Source of the DNA: Ilex aquifolium
Lineage: Eukaryota > Streptophyta > Magnoliopsida > Aquifoliales > Aquifoliaceae
DNA length: 64,000 nucleotides
Assembly (NCBI GenBank): GCA_951799425.1
Contig: OX637395.1
Coordinates: 13,308,451-13,372,450 of the forward strand
Direction: 5' to 3'
The position numbers and the translations under genes are program-made. This document shows positions 10,223 through 20,750 of the stretch, in pieces (positions within the stretch are counted from its first letter, which is position 1; each line of letters starts with the position of its first letter). The notes under the pieces were generated by a model. The model did no database searches, was not told the origin of the DNA, and saw only the letters and a program-made list of their open reading frames with translations.

Positions 10223-11696
10223 TGTCCCAGGATGGGGAGATATGTGTGGATCTTCCCTCAAGATTATAAACGTGAATTGCATGACACTACCTAGAGGGGG
10301 TGAATAGGTTCTTAAACTTAAGTTTGGACAACCACCAATTTTAAACCTATTACTACCGCAATTATCTCTTCTCACAAAGATTAATTGATTATTATTGAGA
10401 ACCTCCTTTTAGCCACAATGACCCCAGGAAACCCATGATGATTAGTGTTGTTAATTTGTCAATTAAACACTCAAACACTCACGGGGATCCTAACCCAATG
10501 ACTCAAACCCTTTGATGCACAACTATGGATGATAAAAATATTCAATCAATCACATAGTGTGCATGTTTGCTCAAATCAAAAGTGTGTATGTAAAATAATA
10601 AATAACACAAATAATTTGTTGACGCAGAAACCCTCAAGAAAAATGGGGAACCTTCTTGGTTCACCAAGTACTCAAGTACTTCTTGGTTTACTACCCCAAA
10701 ATCAGCTTACAAGTACTCAAGTCTTATACCTCAACCAATACTATGATTATACGTTCATTTTCTTCAATAAGCCTCTCCATCGGATACACCCACCAATAAT
10801 CCCCAGTATACACACTCCAATGAGTTTGATCTTCAATCGATCAAGATATTCTTGTCTAAGTTGTGAGGTTGGATGAGAATCACTAGACGGTAGCCTTGGG
10901 TCTTAGGGATCTAGGGTTGTGAGAAGCCCTCTAGGTAGAAGATAAGATTTCTCTCTCAAAATACTCACAAGTGGCTTACCCTAGGTGTAGGTACCAATGG
11001 GCCTTTGGTCCAATGGTACTCCTTGTCTTATAAAAACTTTGTTTTCTTGAGGTCAAGGGTTCAAGTCCTCCTCCCCCTTCTCCTTCCCCTTCCCTTTTCC
11101 CCTCCCAAAAAAGGAAAAAAAAAAGGTGTAGGACAGGTTTTCCATATTTATAGGTCCGAAATAATGGCAATCTTGGTCAACAAGAAAACATAAATTCGCA
11201 AATGACAGCTCGAGCTGTGGGAGGGCAGTCATTGGGCAGTGGTCATTAGAATAAAAAATGAATTTCAAACTGACCTAGGAAAGCAAGACTAGTCAAGCGA
11301 CCTGGGGATTGCTCGAACGACCTCTGAGGGTGACATTTGTTATCCTCCATTTAGCCTTTGCCCGATATTTTTCTAAAGTCATGAAGAGACCGTTCTAGCG
11401 AAGCCTAGTGAGTATAGGGTGGTCCCTACTGGCTTTTTAAGCCTAAAACCAAGCCAAAAACTTGTCATCTTGAACACTAAAAGATGTTTCTCAAGAGGAA
11501 CCTGATGATGGATCATTTCTATGTCTTCTAAACACACAAAAAGTTTAGAAAAAAATTTCTTTAAAGAACACCTAGAAGCCATTCTCGGATCTAACACCAC
11601 TTTCATTTTAACACTAATCCTCCTAAGTCTATTAAACCAATGGATCATCTTAGGTCTCTAGGTCATTACCTTATCCTAAGCAAGATGGTGTGTACA
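10223..11696 (-). repeat. Sirevirus-like copia LTR, minus strand
   Basis: The reverse complement aligns along its whole length with the LTR at 20751-22139. Shared blocks include the 5' end (TGTACACACCATCTTGCTTAG against TGCACCTTCAAGCTTAG), CTAAATGGAGGATAAC, a TATA box (CCTATAAATAT) and the 3' end with ACCTAGAGGGGGTGAAT in inverse. CCTAGAGGGGGTGAATAG is widespread in plant copia (Sirevirus-type) LTRs. After subtracting the SINE and its duplication the length is about 1.33 kb, close to the 1.39 kb of the other copy. Flanking pentamers (AGTAT, TAGTG) do not match, so this may be a truncated element and not a clean solo LTR. Confidence 0.7.
10992..11123 (+). mobile_element. tRNA-derived SINE (TSD AGGTGTAGG)
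   Basis: A 132-bp insertion in the LTR at 10223-11696; the sister LTR lacks it. It has a pol III A box-like TGGTCCAATGGTA at 11006-11018, a B box GGTTCAAGTCC at 11058-11068, then a pyrimidine-rich stretch and an A-rich tail. Exact 9-bp duplications AGGTGTAGG flank it (10983-10991, 11124-11132); the first A may belong to the tail. These are the hallmarks of a plant tRNA-derived SINE mobilised by LINE machinery. The A-to-B spacing and the tail argue against a functional tRNA gene. Confidence 0.85.
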
Positions 11697-12466
11697 TAGT
11701 GATTTTGATGTAACTTTGACAGATGATCTCTTCCCTTCAAATAATGATTTTGGATCTTCATCATTGTAACATCATGACTATGGAATAAGTTAAGATTTAC
11801 AAAGGACTCCACAAAAATAGCCAATTACAAAACATGATATAACAAAGAGTAATGTTATCCTTCCCAAATTGTTTATCAAAAAACACATCTCAAATGATAT
11901 GGCATTTGTCAACCTCATAAAAATGGAACTCTTAAATGAGATAAAATATGGATCATCTCAAATGATATACAACGCAACATTATTTCGGATTTTCTTTTTG
12001 GTAAAAGATTTTGGATGCATAGCATAATTCAAATAAAATACAGCCCGCACATTTACAATTAGCTATTCTAGCCTATATATTTTGATGGGTTTGCCTTATA
12101 ATGTGTTTGATAGGGTGGATGAAAATATGAAAAATAAGGGTGATACATTTCTATCTTTTAAGTGATGAATCCTTTCTTCCCTCCTTTTTGTTTGGTAGGA
12201 GGGATGAAAAGTAGGAATAATTAATTTTTATTTTTATTTTTTATTATTTTTTTTTTGTGTTTTGTAGGATAGAAAAGTGAAATAATCAAAAAATATAAAT
12301 GCATATTTTACCATTATATCTATATATGAAATTAATGTGCACATAATATGTAGTAGATAAATAGGATATATGCATATATTAAAGGATATAAAAATAAATG
12401 ACATATATTTTAACACACATAATTAACTTTTCATCCACTTCTCCTCCTAATTTTGAAGGGACATAT
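11697..12466. other. Intergenic DNA with a possible MITE
   Basis: No gene. GGTAGGAGGGATGAAAAGTA near 12197 has a partial inverted partner, ACTTTTCATCCACTTCTCC, near 12427, and a related GATAGGGTGGATGAAAATA lies near 12110. This suggests a small degenerate inverted-repeat element with an AT-rich middle. No target duplication was found. Confidence 0.35.
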
Positions 12467-12566
12467 CTTGGGGCGTTGAAAGGAAAACTAATCCATGTCT
12501 GGCTAGAGAACCAATCACCCTTCAACTAAAAATTCCTCAAATTACGAGCTCCAATTACCCGATGAC

Positions 12567-14118
12567 ATGCTTCTTCGAGAAAGGCAGAGGCGCCCAGAAG
12601 AGCAACACCCTCCCCGCCATAACCTACCGACCCTTGGTGAACGAAGCAAACCAGCTATCAAGGTTGCCTATCAAGAAGCAATAAGAAAAAAGACGGAGGA
12701 GCTAAAAACCATCAAGCAAGTGCTCGTTCTCCAAAGGGGCAATAAACTTGCTAGTTAGGTCATACGTCCACCTCGTCAAAGTGACCACCACAATGATCAC
12801 TCACATGAGGCTCAATCCACCCTCACAAGAATAGGTCACTGACAAGGAGCTATTCCACCCATGATCGGCGTCAAGGCAGATATTCACCAAGACGCACTAC
12901 TTCTCAACTCTTTCATAGGGACCCTTCACCCAGACGACATCCTCCTCATTATATAGAGAGGGGAGGTGAGTCGCATAGGAAACGCCGCCCTAGGGAACGT
13001 AGAGAAAGGTATGGAAGTTCAACCCATCACTTTGCAGGAGATGATTGGTACGACGATTATTGAAGAATAAAGTGTAGGTGCTCTGAACCAGCCCATGAAG
13101 TGGCCATCCGACTGCAACACAACTTCGCTCAAGATGACCTCATATATTCAGCGAAGGAAAGGGCAAGGCACACCCTTGTAAAAATGACCACTACTAATTT
13201 TGTTTGTTCCATATGAGAAGTCGAGCCCAAGTTCTCTCCTCCATCTTTAGATTTCTATGATGGAAAGTCTGATCTCATTATTCACATTGGGGCCTTTACT
13301 AATAAGATGGTTGTCTGGATGAGTAACGATGCATTGATGTGTAAGTTGTTCCCCTCTAGTTTGGGGAAGTCAGCTCTTAAGTGGTTTCATGGGATGCCCG
13401 TGAATTTGGTCTTCTCTTGGGAACAGCTCGTAGGGGAGTTCATCTCTCGATTCATAGCCAATAGTCAGAAGTCAATGACCATTGACACACCCTTGGAGCT
13501 ACGTCAAAAACATGGAGAGATTATCCGTGAGTATGCCACGAGGTACTTGGAAACCTATACTAATAGAGAATAATGTGATGAGAAGACCGTCACTGTCTCT
13601 TTCTGTTTAGGCCTCCCTAAGGAAAGTGAATTGAGGAAGCACCTCACAATATGGCCGCCTCGGAGTATGTCACACTTGAAGGAGTATATCAGGAGGTACG
13701 TGAAGGTGGAGGATGACGAGGGACCAGTCGACTGGTTGCCAAAGAAGAGCTAGATGGAGGCAGACAACGCTTCTAACCAATCAAGGAGAGACGGGTCATC
13801 CAAGGGAACGAGAGACTCCTGTCAAGAAGCCAACACTGTCTTCAAGTAGCCTATTTATCAACTCCTGAACCAAATCAAAGACAAGAAGTATTTTAGGTGG
13901 CTGCCTAAGATGATAGGAGATCCATCAAAGCGAGACCAAAACCTCCATTGTTCCTATCACAAGGACAAAGGCCACCGGATGAAGAATTGTCAAGCAATCA
14001 AGCGCCACCTAGAAGAGTTGGTCAAGCAAGGCCACCTCTCTTGGTACATTGACAAGGAAAATACTCCCAGGGAGTAGGAAAAGCAACAAATTCAATCAAA
14101 TGACCAACCAGATAATTA
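12567..14118 (+). pseudogene. gypsy gag, first unit
   Basis: The segment 12567-12758 encodes a charged N-terminal piece (HNLPTLGERSKPAIKVAYQE). A retrotransposon gag core lies at 13307-13573, with LFPSSLGKSALKWFHGMPV, SWEQLVGEFISRF and REYATRYLETY, followed by LPKESELRKHLTIW. A CCHC-like knuckle region reads LHCSYHKDKGHRMKNC near 13938-13990, then HLEELVKQGHLSWYIDKEN. In-frame stops after TNRE, KKS and in the spacer break the frame, so no full gag can be made. Gag packages element RNA; this type is typical of plant Tat-like gypsy. Confidence 0.8.
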
Positions 14119-14264
14119 AGTTTTACTTTTAGGTTATTCGACAACGTCTTATTATTTCAATAAGTCTTTAAAGACATTTGTTTCTTGTTCTTAGTCATTG
14201 GTAAATAGAATTTTGTTTTTCACAACTGTAAGTGTTCCTCTATTTGTGATTATTGCATTTATTG

Positions 14265-14900
14265 TAGCCTCCATGGTTGCACCTCCAACCGACCTCCATG
14301 GTTGCACCTCAAAGCCAACCTCCTTGATTGTATCTCAAGCCAACCTTCGTGATTGTGCCTCAAGCTAACCTTCGTGGTTACACCTCAAGCCAACCTTCGT
14401 GGTTGCATCTCAAAGCAAACCTCATTGGTTGCACTTCAAGCCAACCTCCTTTATTGCACCATAAGCCAACCTCCGTGGTTGCACCTCAAGTTGATCTATT
14501 TGGTTAGACAACAAGCCAACCTATGTGGTTGCACCTCAAGACAACCTCCTTGGTTGCACCTCAAGCCAACCTCCGTGGTTGCACCTCAAGCCAATCTTCT
14601 TAGCTGCACCTCAAGTCAACCTCTGTGGTTGTACCTTAAGCCAACCTCCGTGGTTGAACCTCAAGTCAACCTCCTTAGTTACACTTCAAATGGACCTCTG
14701 TGGTTGCACCTCAAGCCAGCCTCCTTGGTTACTCCTCAAGCCAACCTCCATGGTTGCACCTCAATCCAACATCTATGGTTGCACCTCAATCCAACCTCCA
14801 TGGTTACACCTCAAGGCTACATCGCCTTTAGCCAACCTCCATGGTTGCAACTCAAACCAACCTCTGTGGTTGCCCTTCAAGGCTACTTGGCCTCCATGCA
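14265..14900 (+). repeat. 25-bp minisatellite array, first unit
   Basis: About 25 imperfect copies of a 25-bp unit whose core is GGTTGCACCTCAAGCCAAC followed by CTCC(G/T/A)T. A few copies are 26 bp. Because 25 is one more than a multiple of three, each unit shifts the frame, so a long read-through encodes a 25-residue period in any frame. The 228-residue open frame at 14353-15039 and the overlapping 14525-14908 are products of this and not evidence of a protein. The array occupies the place where pol would begin. Confidence 0.85.
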
Positions 14901-15029
14901 ACCTCTAAGGTTCCCCTCTATGTTATTCAGCCTTCGACAAACGACCAGCAACTTCTATAATTGCTCAGCAGGTTACTTAGCTTTTATTAAGGATTTGTCA
15001 TCTTCGAGCATCAGACACCTCAACTCATG

Positions 15030-15302
15030 TGTTGAATGACAAGGGATTGGTGATGAGGTCCATCCTATCGCAACCTAGAGTTTGGGCTCCTTTAGAACAC
15101 AACTTCCTACCACTATAAAGAAAGGCTTCTGGGTACTAGGTAAGACATTCAATCCAAACCTACTCAATACATACTTTCCTTGACTTGCAATTTGACTTCA
15201 TAATCAGAGTTTTTTTGGCCGCCTCTAACCATCGGTTCACCAAGGTGTTCTCTTATGTCCGTACGAGGTGAAGAATCATAGTGCAAAATTATCCCCGCAC
15301 AA
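15030..15302 (+). repeat. Truncated LTR between the two units
   Basis: The sequence from GGGATTGGTGATGAGG to ATCCCCGCACA matches the last third of the LTR at 18000-19331, including the TATA region (ACTATAAAG) and the terminal CAAAATTATCCCCGCACA. The upstream U3 part is absent, and the preceding bases belong to the internal tail of the first unit, so the junction near 15026 is a deletion or recombination point. Confidence 0.7.
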
Positions 15303-15325
15303 TTGGTGTCGTCTGGGAAAAATGA
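15303..15325 (+). other. Primer-binding site of second unit
   Basis: ATTGGTGTCGTCTGGGAAAA follows the LTR end directly, a variant of the plant gypsy PBS TGGCGCCGTCTGTGGGAA. The first unit has a more decayed version, TTGGGGCGTTGAAAGGAAAA, near 12470. Confidence 0.6.
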
Positions 15326-15469
15326 CTAAGTTTTCTAGCAAACTAGAAGCCTTGAACCATATTTGGCGAGAGAACTAACCACCCTTCAACTAGTTGTTTG
15401 ACACTTACACTACCTTCAATCCTTAAAAATCCCTCAAATTATAACCTCCAATTGGCTAACGACATGTTT

Positions 15470-16943
15470 CTTTGAGAAGGTCATAAGTGCCTAGAAGAGC
15501 AACACCCTCTCTCTCATAACCTACTGGTACTTGGTGAAGGAAGCGACCTAGCTACACGAGGTTGCCTTTCAGAAAGCAATAAGAAAAAATATGGAGGAGC
15601 TAAAAGCCCTCAAGCAAGTGCTCCTTCTCTAAAGGGGTAATAAACTTTCTAGTTAGATCATACATCCGCCTTATCAAAGTGACCACCACGATGATCACTC
15701 ACATGAGGCTCAATCCACCCATCACAAGAGCAGGTCACTAGCAAAGAGCTATTCGACCCATGATCGACGTCAAGGCAGATATTCGCCAAGATGCACTACT
15801 TCTCAACTATTTCCTAAGGACCCTTCACCGAGACGACATCCTTCTCGTCATGTGGAAAGGAGAGGTGAGTCGCATAGGAAATGCTGCCCTAGGGAGAGTA
15901 GAGAAAGGCACGAGAGTTCAACCCATCACTCTGCACGATTTGATTAGTACGACGATTATAGATGAACGAAGTGTAGGCACTTTGAACTAGCCCGTGAAGT
16001 GGCCACCCGACTACAGTACTTCACTCAAGATGACCTCATATATTTAGTGAAGGAGAGGGCAAGGTAGAACCTTGTAAAAATGACCACTACTCATTTTGTT
16101 TGGTCCATACAAGAAGTTGAGCCCCCACGTAAGTTTTTTCCCCCAATTTTTGATTTGTATGATGAAAAGTCTGATCCAGTCACCCATATTAGGACCTTTA
16201 CTAATAAGATGGCCCTTTGGACAAGTAACAATATGTTTATGTGTAAGATGTTCCCCTCCAGTTTGGAGTCAACTCTTAAGTGGTTCCATGGGATGCCCAT
16301 GAATTCGGTCTTCTCTTGAGAAAAGCTCGCAGGGGAGATATAATCTTGATTCATAGCTAACATGATACTTGGAAACCTATACTGACAGAGAAAAGTGTGA
16401 TGAGAGACCATTGTTGTCTCTTTCCGTTCGGGCTTCCCCAAGGATAGAGAATTGAGGAAACATCTCATAATGCGGTTGCCCTGGAGTAAGTCACACTTGC
16501 AAGAGTATATCAAGAGGTACGTGATGGTGTAGAAAGACGAGGGACCAGTCGACCGACTGCTAAAGAAGAACCAGATGGAGGAAGACAACACTTCCAACCC
16601 ATCAAGGAGAGACGGTTCATCCAAGGGAACAATAGACTCCTACCAAGGAGCCAACATTGTCTTCAAGGAACTTATCTATCATATCTTGGACCAAATCAAA
16701 GACAATGAGTATTTTAGATGGCCACCTAAGATAATAGGACATCCATCAAAGCGGGACAAAACCTTTATTATTCTTATCGCAAGGACAAACAAAGGCCATC
16801 AGTCGGAGAATTGTTGGGCACTCAAGCTTCATCTAGAAGAGTTGGTCAAGCAAGGCCACCTCTCTCGGTACATTGACAAGGAAAATACTGCCAAGGAGCA
16901 CGAAGAGCAACAAATCCAACCAGATGACCAACTAGATAACTAA
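15470..16943 (+). pseudogene. gypsy gag, second unit
   Basis: Co-linear with the first unit. Frames at 15760-15990 and 16080-16319 hold FLRTLHRDDILLVMWKGEVS and PPIFDLYDEKSDPVTHIRTF with MFPSSLESTLKWFHGMPMN. The last part, 16575-16943, has NCWALKLHLEELVKQGHLSR and YIDKENTAKEHEEQQ. A deletion removes the part equivalent to the first unit's GEFISRF..ELRQKHGEII. The CCHC knuckle has lost its cysteine and histidine pattern. Several stops break the frame; not functional. Confidence 0.75.
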
Positions 16944-17089
16944 GTTTTACTTTTAGGTTAGTCGATAACATCTTATTATTTCAATTAAGTCTTCAAAGAC
17001 ATTTGTTTCTTGTTCTCATTGATTAGTAAATAGAATTTTATTTTTCACAACTCTAAGTGTTCCTCTATTTGTGATTATTGCGATTATTG

Positions 17090-17790
17090 CAGCCTCCGTG
17101 GTTGCACCTCCAACCAACCTCTGCTGTTGTAACTCAAAGCCAATCTCATTGGTTGCATCTCAAGCCAAACTCCTTGGTTACATCTCAAGCCAACCTCCAT
17201 AGTTGCGCTTCATGCCAACCTCCATGGTTACGCTTCAAGCCAACCTCCATGGTTGAACCTCAAGCTAACCTCTATGGTTGCACCTCAAAGCCAACCTCCT
17301 TGGTTGCACTTCAAACCAACCTTTGTGGTTGTACCTCAAGCCAACCTCCGTGGTTGCACCTCAAGTCAACCTCCGTGGTTGCACCTTAAGTCGACCTCCT
17401 TGCTTGTAGCTCAAGCCGACCTCCTTGGTTGCAGTTCAAACCAACCTCTATGGTTGCATCTCAAGCCAACCTCCTTGGTTACACTTTAAGCCAACATCTA
17501 TGGTTCCACCTCAAGTCGACCTCCTTGGTTGCACCTCAAGTCGACCTCCTTGATAGCACCTCAAACCAACCCCCTTGGTTGCACCTCAAGCCAACCTCCT
17601 TAGTTGCACCTTAAACCAACCTCCATTGTTACACCTCAAGCCAACCTCCTTAGTTGCACCTCAAACCAACCTCTGTGATTTCACCTCAAGACAACTTTCG
17701 TGGTTGCACCTCAAGGCTACCTCGCCTCTAGCCAACCTCTATGGTTACACCTCAAATCAACATGTGTGATTGTCCTTCAAGACTTCTTGG
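17090..17790 (+). repeat. 25-bp minisatellite array, second unit
   Basis: About 27 copies of the same 25-bp unit as at 14265-14900, with similar divergence between copies. The array is followed by the same non-repetitive tail (ATGCAACCTC.. then CTACTCAGCCTTCGA) as in the first unit. Copy number differs between the two arrays, as expected for slippage or unequal exchange. Confidence 0.85.
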
Positions 17791-17999
17791 CCTCTATGCA
17801 ACCTCCATAACTGACTTTCAAGCTATTTCACCTCCATGAAATGTCAAAGATTGCCCTCTATGCTACTCAGCCTTCGAGAAACAAACAACAACTTCTCTAA
17901 TTGCTCAGCATGCTACTTACCTGTCTTAAGGATTTTTCATCTTCGAGCATCAGACTCCTCAATGCGACCCTCTCCTTTTGTCAGAATGGGGGACATAAC

Positions 18000-19331
18000 T
18001 GTTAGAAGACTTGATCCACCACCACTAAGAAACATCTCCATGATCTCAGGAATCAGGAAGCCACTCTCATGTCATGGAACGTCCTCCAAAACTGGATATG
18101 ACCTATTAATCCTGGTTGCCTTGAGAGCTCATCCTTAACCATCTCCGAAGGATAGTAACCTTCTTCTTCAAGAAGGCATTCTCCACTTTGGAATCCTTAA
18201 GTTGCTTCTTAAGTATGTCTATCCTGACCCTATCAGACACGACTTGACTCTCGAGCAACTCTTATCGCTCGACTAGTTCATGAACAAAGTAAGTCCCCTA
18301 TAAGAGCAACAATGAATGCTTCTCCTTTCCCTCTATCAGCTAAGCCCCAACCTATGAACCAAGTGAAGTAAAAAAAAAGGAAGTAAGTAAAGAGGAGAAG
18401 AAAGAGAGAGAGAGAAGAAAGCCCTAAGCTCCTTAGGCAATTGAAGCCCTAGTTTCCTAGGAAAAAGAAGTCCAAACTCTTCAAAAACATGTCTTAATTA
18501 ATTTGATCAATTAAAATAGGAATGCGCAGCAATTTTGAGGCGTAAAGTAACCCCAAGTTAGTGGGAAAGGCATTTGGCAATTGTGGGGGTTCCTTTTTGT
18601 TAATGCAGTGCCGACTCAATTCTCCGTCGTCCTTTGAAAGGAAGAAAAAGGGAGCAGAATGAAAGATTCAACAAGGAAAAAGCCTGAGCTATTTCATCTC
18701 CTAGTTCATCGAGTGCTAGATAAAGAAATAGATGTTCCAGCAGATCTTAATAACAAGAGCAGATCGAAGGAGAAAGGTTGTTTACCCGAATTTAGATGAC
18801 GAGTCTACCGGCAAATGGTAGCTGCCAAAAAGTTGCTGACCGGTAGGCACTATACTTGCCAAGAGGTACTTTACGAAAGCTCCTCTTACTTGCTCGCTTC
18901 CATGGGACGAGTCCTATTCAGCTAAGGTTCAGCCTAGGACCTAGAGTCCTAGTTAAATGCTACTCCGAACATCCAGTAACTAATGATAAGGACCTAAGAG
19001 CAAGTGACCTAGTCTAACTCTATCCCGAATGACTAGGGATTGGTGATGAGGTCTATCTTATCGCAACTTAGAGTTCAAGCTCCTTTGGAACACAACTTCC
19101 TACCACTATAAATAAAGGCCTCCGGGTACCAAGTAAGGCATTCAAGCTAAACCTACTCACTACATACTTTCTTTGACTTGCGATCTGACTTAAGCATCGG
19201 AGTCTCTTTGGTCACTTTTAGTCATCGATTCACCAATTTGTTCTCTTGTCTTGTAGGTTCCTCAAGGCTTTCTCACCGTCCTCTCCGTCCGTACTAGGCG
19301 GAGACTCATAGTGCAAAATTATCCCCGCACA
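18000..19331 (+). repeat. 3' LTR of the gag-only gypsy array
   Basis: Starts TGTTAGAAGACTTGATCC just after a G-rich stretch (AATGGGGGACATAAC) that may be the polypurine tract, and ends ATCCCCGCACA. The end is supported by the matching truncated LTR at 15302. A TATA box, CTATAAATAAAGG, lies near 19106. A purine-rich GAGAGAGAGAG stretch lies near 18400. The start is less certain than the end. Confidence 0.65.
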
Positions 19332-20750
19332 AATCTAATATTGTGGATGATTCTAATTCATCAACTTCTGATGAAAGGTATTTCTATGCCAATTATAAAT
19401 CATGTGATTTAAATAATACATTACAAAAAATGCAAGATGTGACATATCAGTTGGTCATATTATCAACTCTAGCATTTCAATAAATGCACCAACTATATTT
19501 TTCATATGTGACTTATGGGTCTCGTAATCTTAATTAGTATTCTTCTAGAATAAATAATCATACTTTTGTTTCAATGTTGTTATTGTTGATGTGTGATATG
19601 AACAATAACAATTAGTTGCTATTAGTGGTAGAACCATCTACTTTAAAGTAGGAAACCTAATAAAAATTAATAATTGAAATATAAACATTTAGTGGATCAA
19701 ATAAAAAGTACACAAAAACAATTATACAATCTTTAATTTTTGAGACTTGCCCCCAAGACCCAATGTAAGACCCCGTACTATAAATAAATATGGATAAGAT
19801 TCTTTGAAGATTTCTTCTAAAATAACTAAAATGGTGAAATGAACTTTGAATCGTTGTTGGAATAATAGCCGTGAAGTTTGAATTTCGCATGTATTGACTT
19901 TTGGGTCAAATTTAATTTTAGAGGCGTTTAAACTTGATAAGGGTAGTTAGGTAAGTTTTTAAAATTTTTTAGGCCAAAAAAATGCTTTCATTGAATTCAG
20001 TAGGTCGTGAACCATGGGATAGACGTTCGACTTCTACAGTCGTCCAGCAGAGTACAATGATAATTTTGGTGTTTTGGGTACTTTATTCTTTAGGAAATCA
20101 AGAATCGTTATTGATTTAGATGTTGGTGATTCAAGGTGAATCTCAAATGTTCCAAGATCACTTAAGATGGTTTTATAGGTTTGAAGTTGAAGAAAAGAAG
20201 TTTGGAGGTGTTCTGGGGCTTAAACACATTTTGGAGAGAATTTAGAAAGGAAAAACTTTGACACTACTTCAGTATTTTAGTGATAAATTTTTACATCGAT
20301 ATTCTGTTGAGTTGATTCTTAAGACATTAGAAAAAAGACTTCAAGATCTACAAAAGTGTATTTAATGAAAAGTTATTGGATCGACATATAACTAGGTCAA
20401 ATCCGAGTTAAAATTTTGGATAGAAAAATAGGTCTACCTAGAAGCAAGATTTGAGTCCAAACGAAAAATAAGATTTTTTGCACAGTAAGTTTAGTTCATC
20501 CAGATGCACTATTTTTGTTTGGACACTCCTTCCAAAATCGGGATTCTCATTTAGCATCGATTAACCTATTTTTAGCACTATAAATACCCTAGGGACTTTG
20601 TTAGATATATGTTTGTAATTAGCTAATTTCATGGAGTACATTATAAATCTCAACCTATTTCATGGTCATGATGCTATAAATATTGAATATTCGAAAGCGT
20701 CATTGAAGAGAGGAGATCAAGCAATAAAACTACATCATTCACATTCTGAA
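19332..20750. other. Intergenic DNA, possible LTR fragment
   Basis: No gene. TGTAAGACCCCGTACTATAA at about 19763 resembles the start of a plant gypsy LTR, and the following AT-rich 900 bp could be its body, but no end or duplication can be located. Confidence 0.3.

Larger units (their letters stand above)
12467..19331 (+). mobile_element. Tandem gag-only gypsy elements sharing a truncated LTR
   Basis: Two units lie head to tail: leader, gag, 25-bp minisatellite and a conserved tail at 12467-15026, then the same order at 15303-17999, followed by a full LTR at 18000-19331. Between the units lies only the last ~270 bp of the LTR (15030-15302). The left LTR of the first unit is missing. No protease, RT, RNase H or integrase is found in either unit. 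The gag type and PBS place it near the Tat-like gypsy elements. The array probably arose by unequal recombination between LTRs or internal repeats. Confidence 0.8.

Noticed and set aside
10085..10375. 96-codon minus-strand open frame
   Set aside because: Overlaps the end of an LTR; no match to gag or any known domain.
11006..11068. Possible tRNA gene (A and B boxes)
   Set aside because: No cloverleaf can be formed and it has a poly-A tail with target duplication, so it is a SINE.
14353..15039. 228-codon open frame and the overlapping 127-codon frame
   Set aside because: Both are produced by the 25-bp minisatellite; there is no conserved domain and the period explains the open frames.
17078..17769. 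Series of overlapping plus-strand open frames
   Set aside because: Same 25-bp array in the second unit; repeat artefacts.
14265..17790. Regular repeats that could be mistaken for a CRISPR array
   Set aside because: Units are contiguous with no unique spacers, and the context is a plant retrotransposon.
19763..20750. Truncated LTR starting TGTAAGACCCCG
   Set aside because: Only the start looks right; no end, partner or duplication was found.
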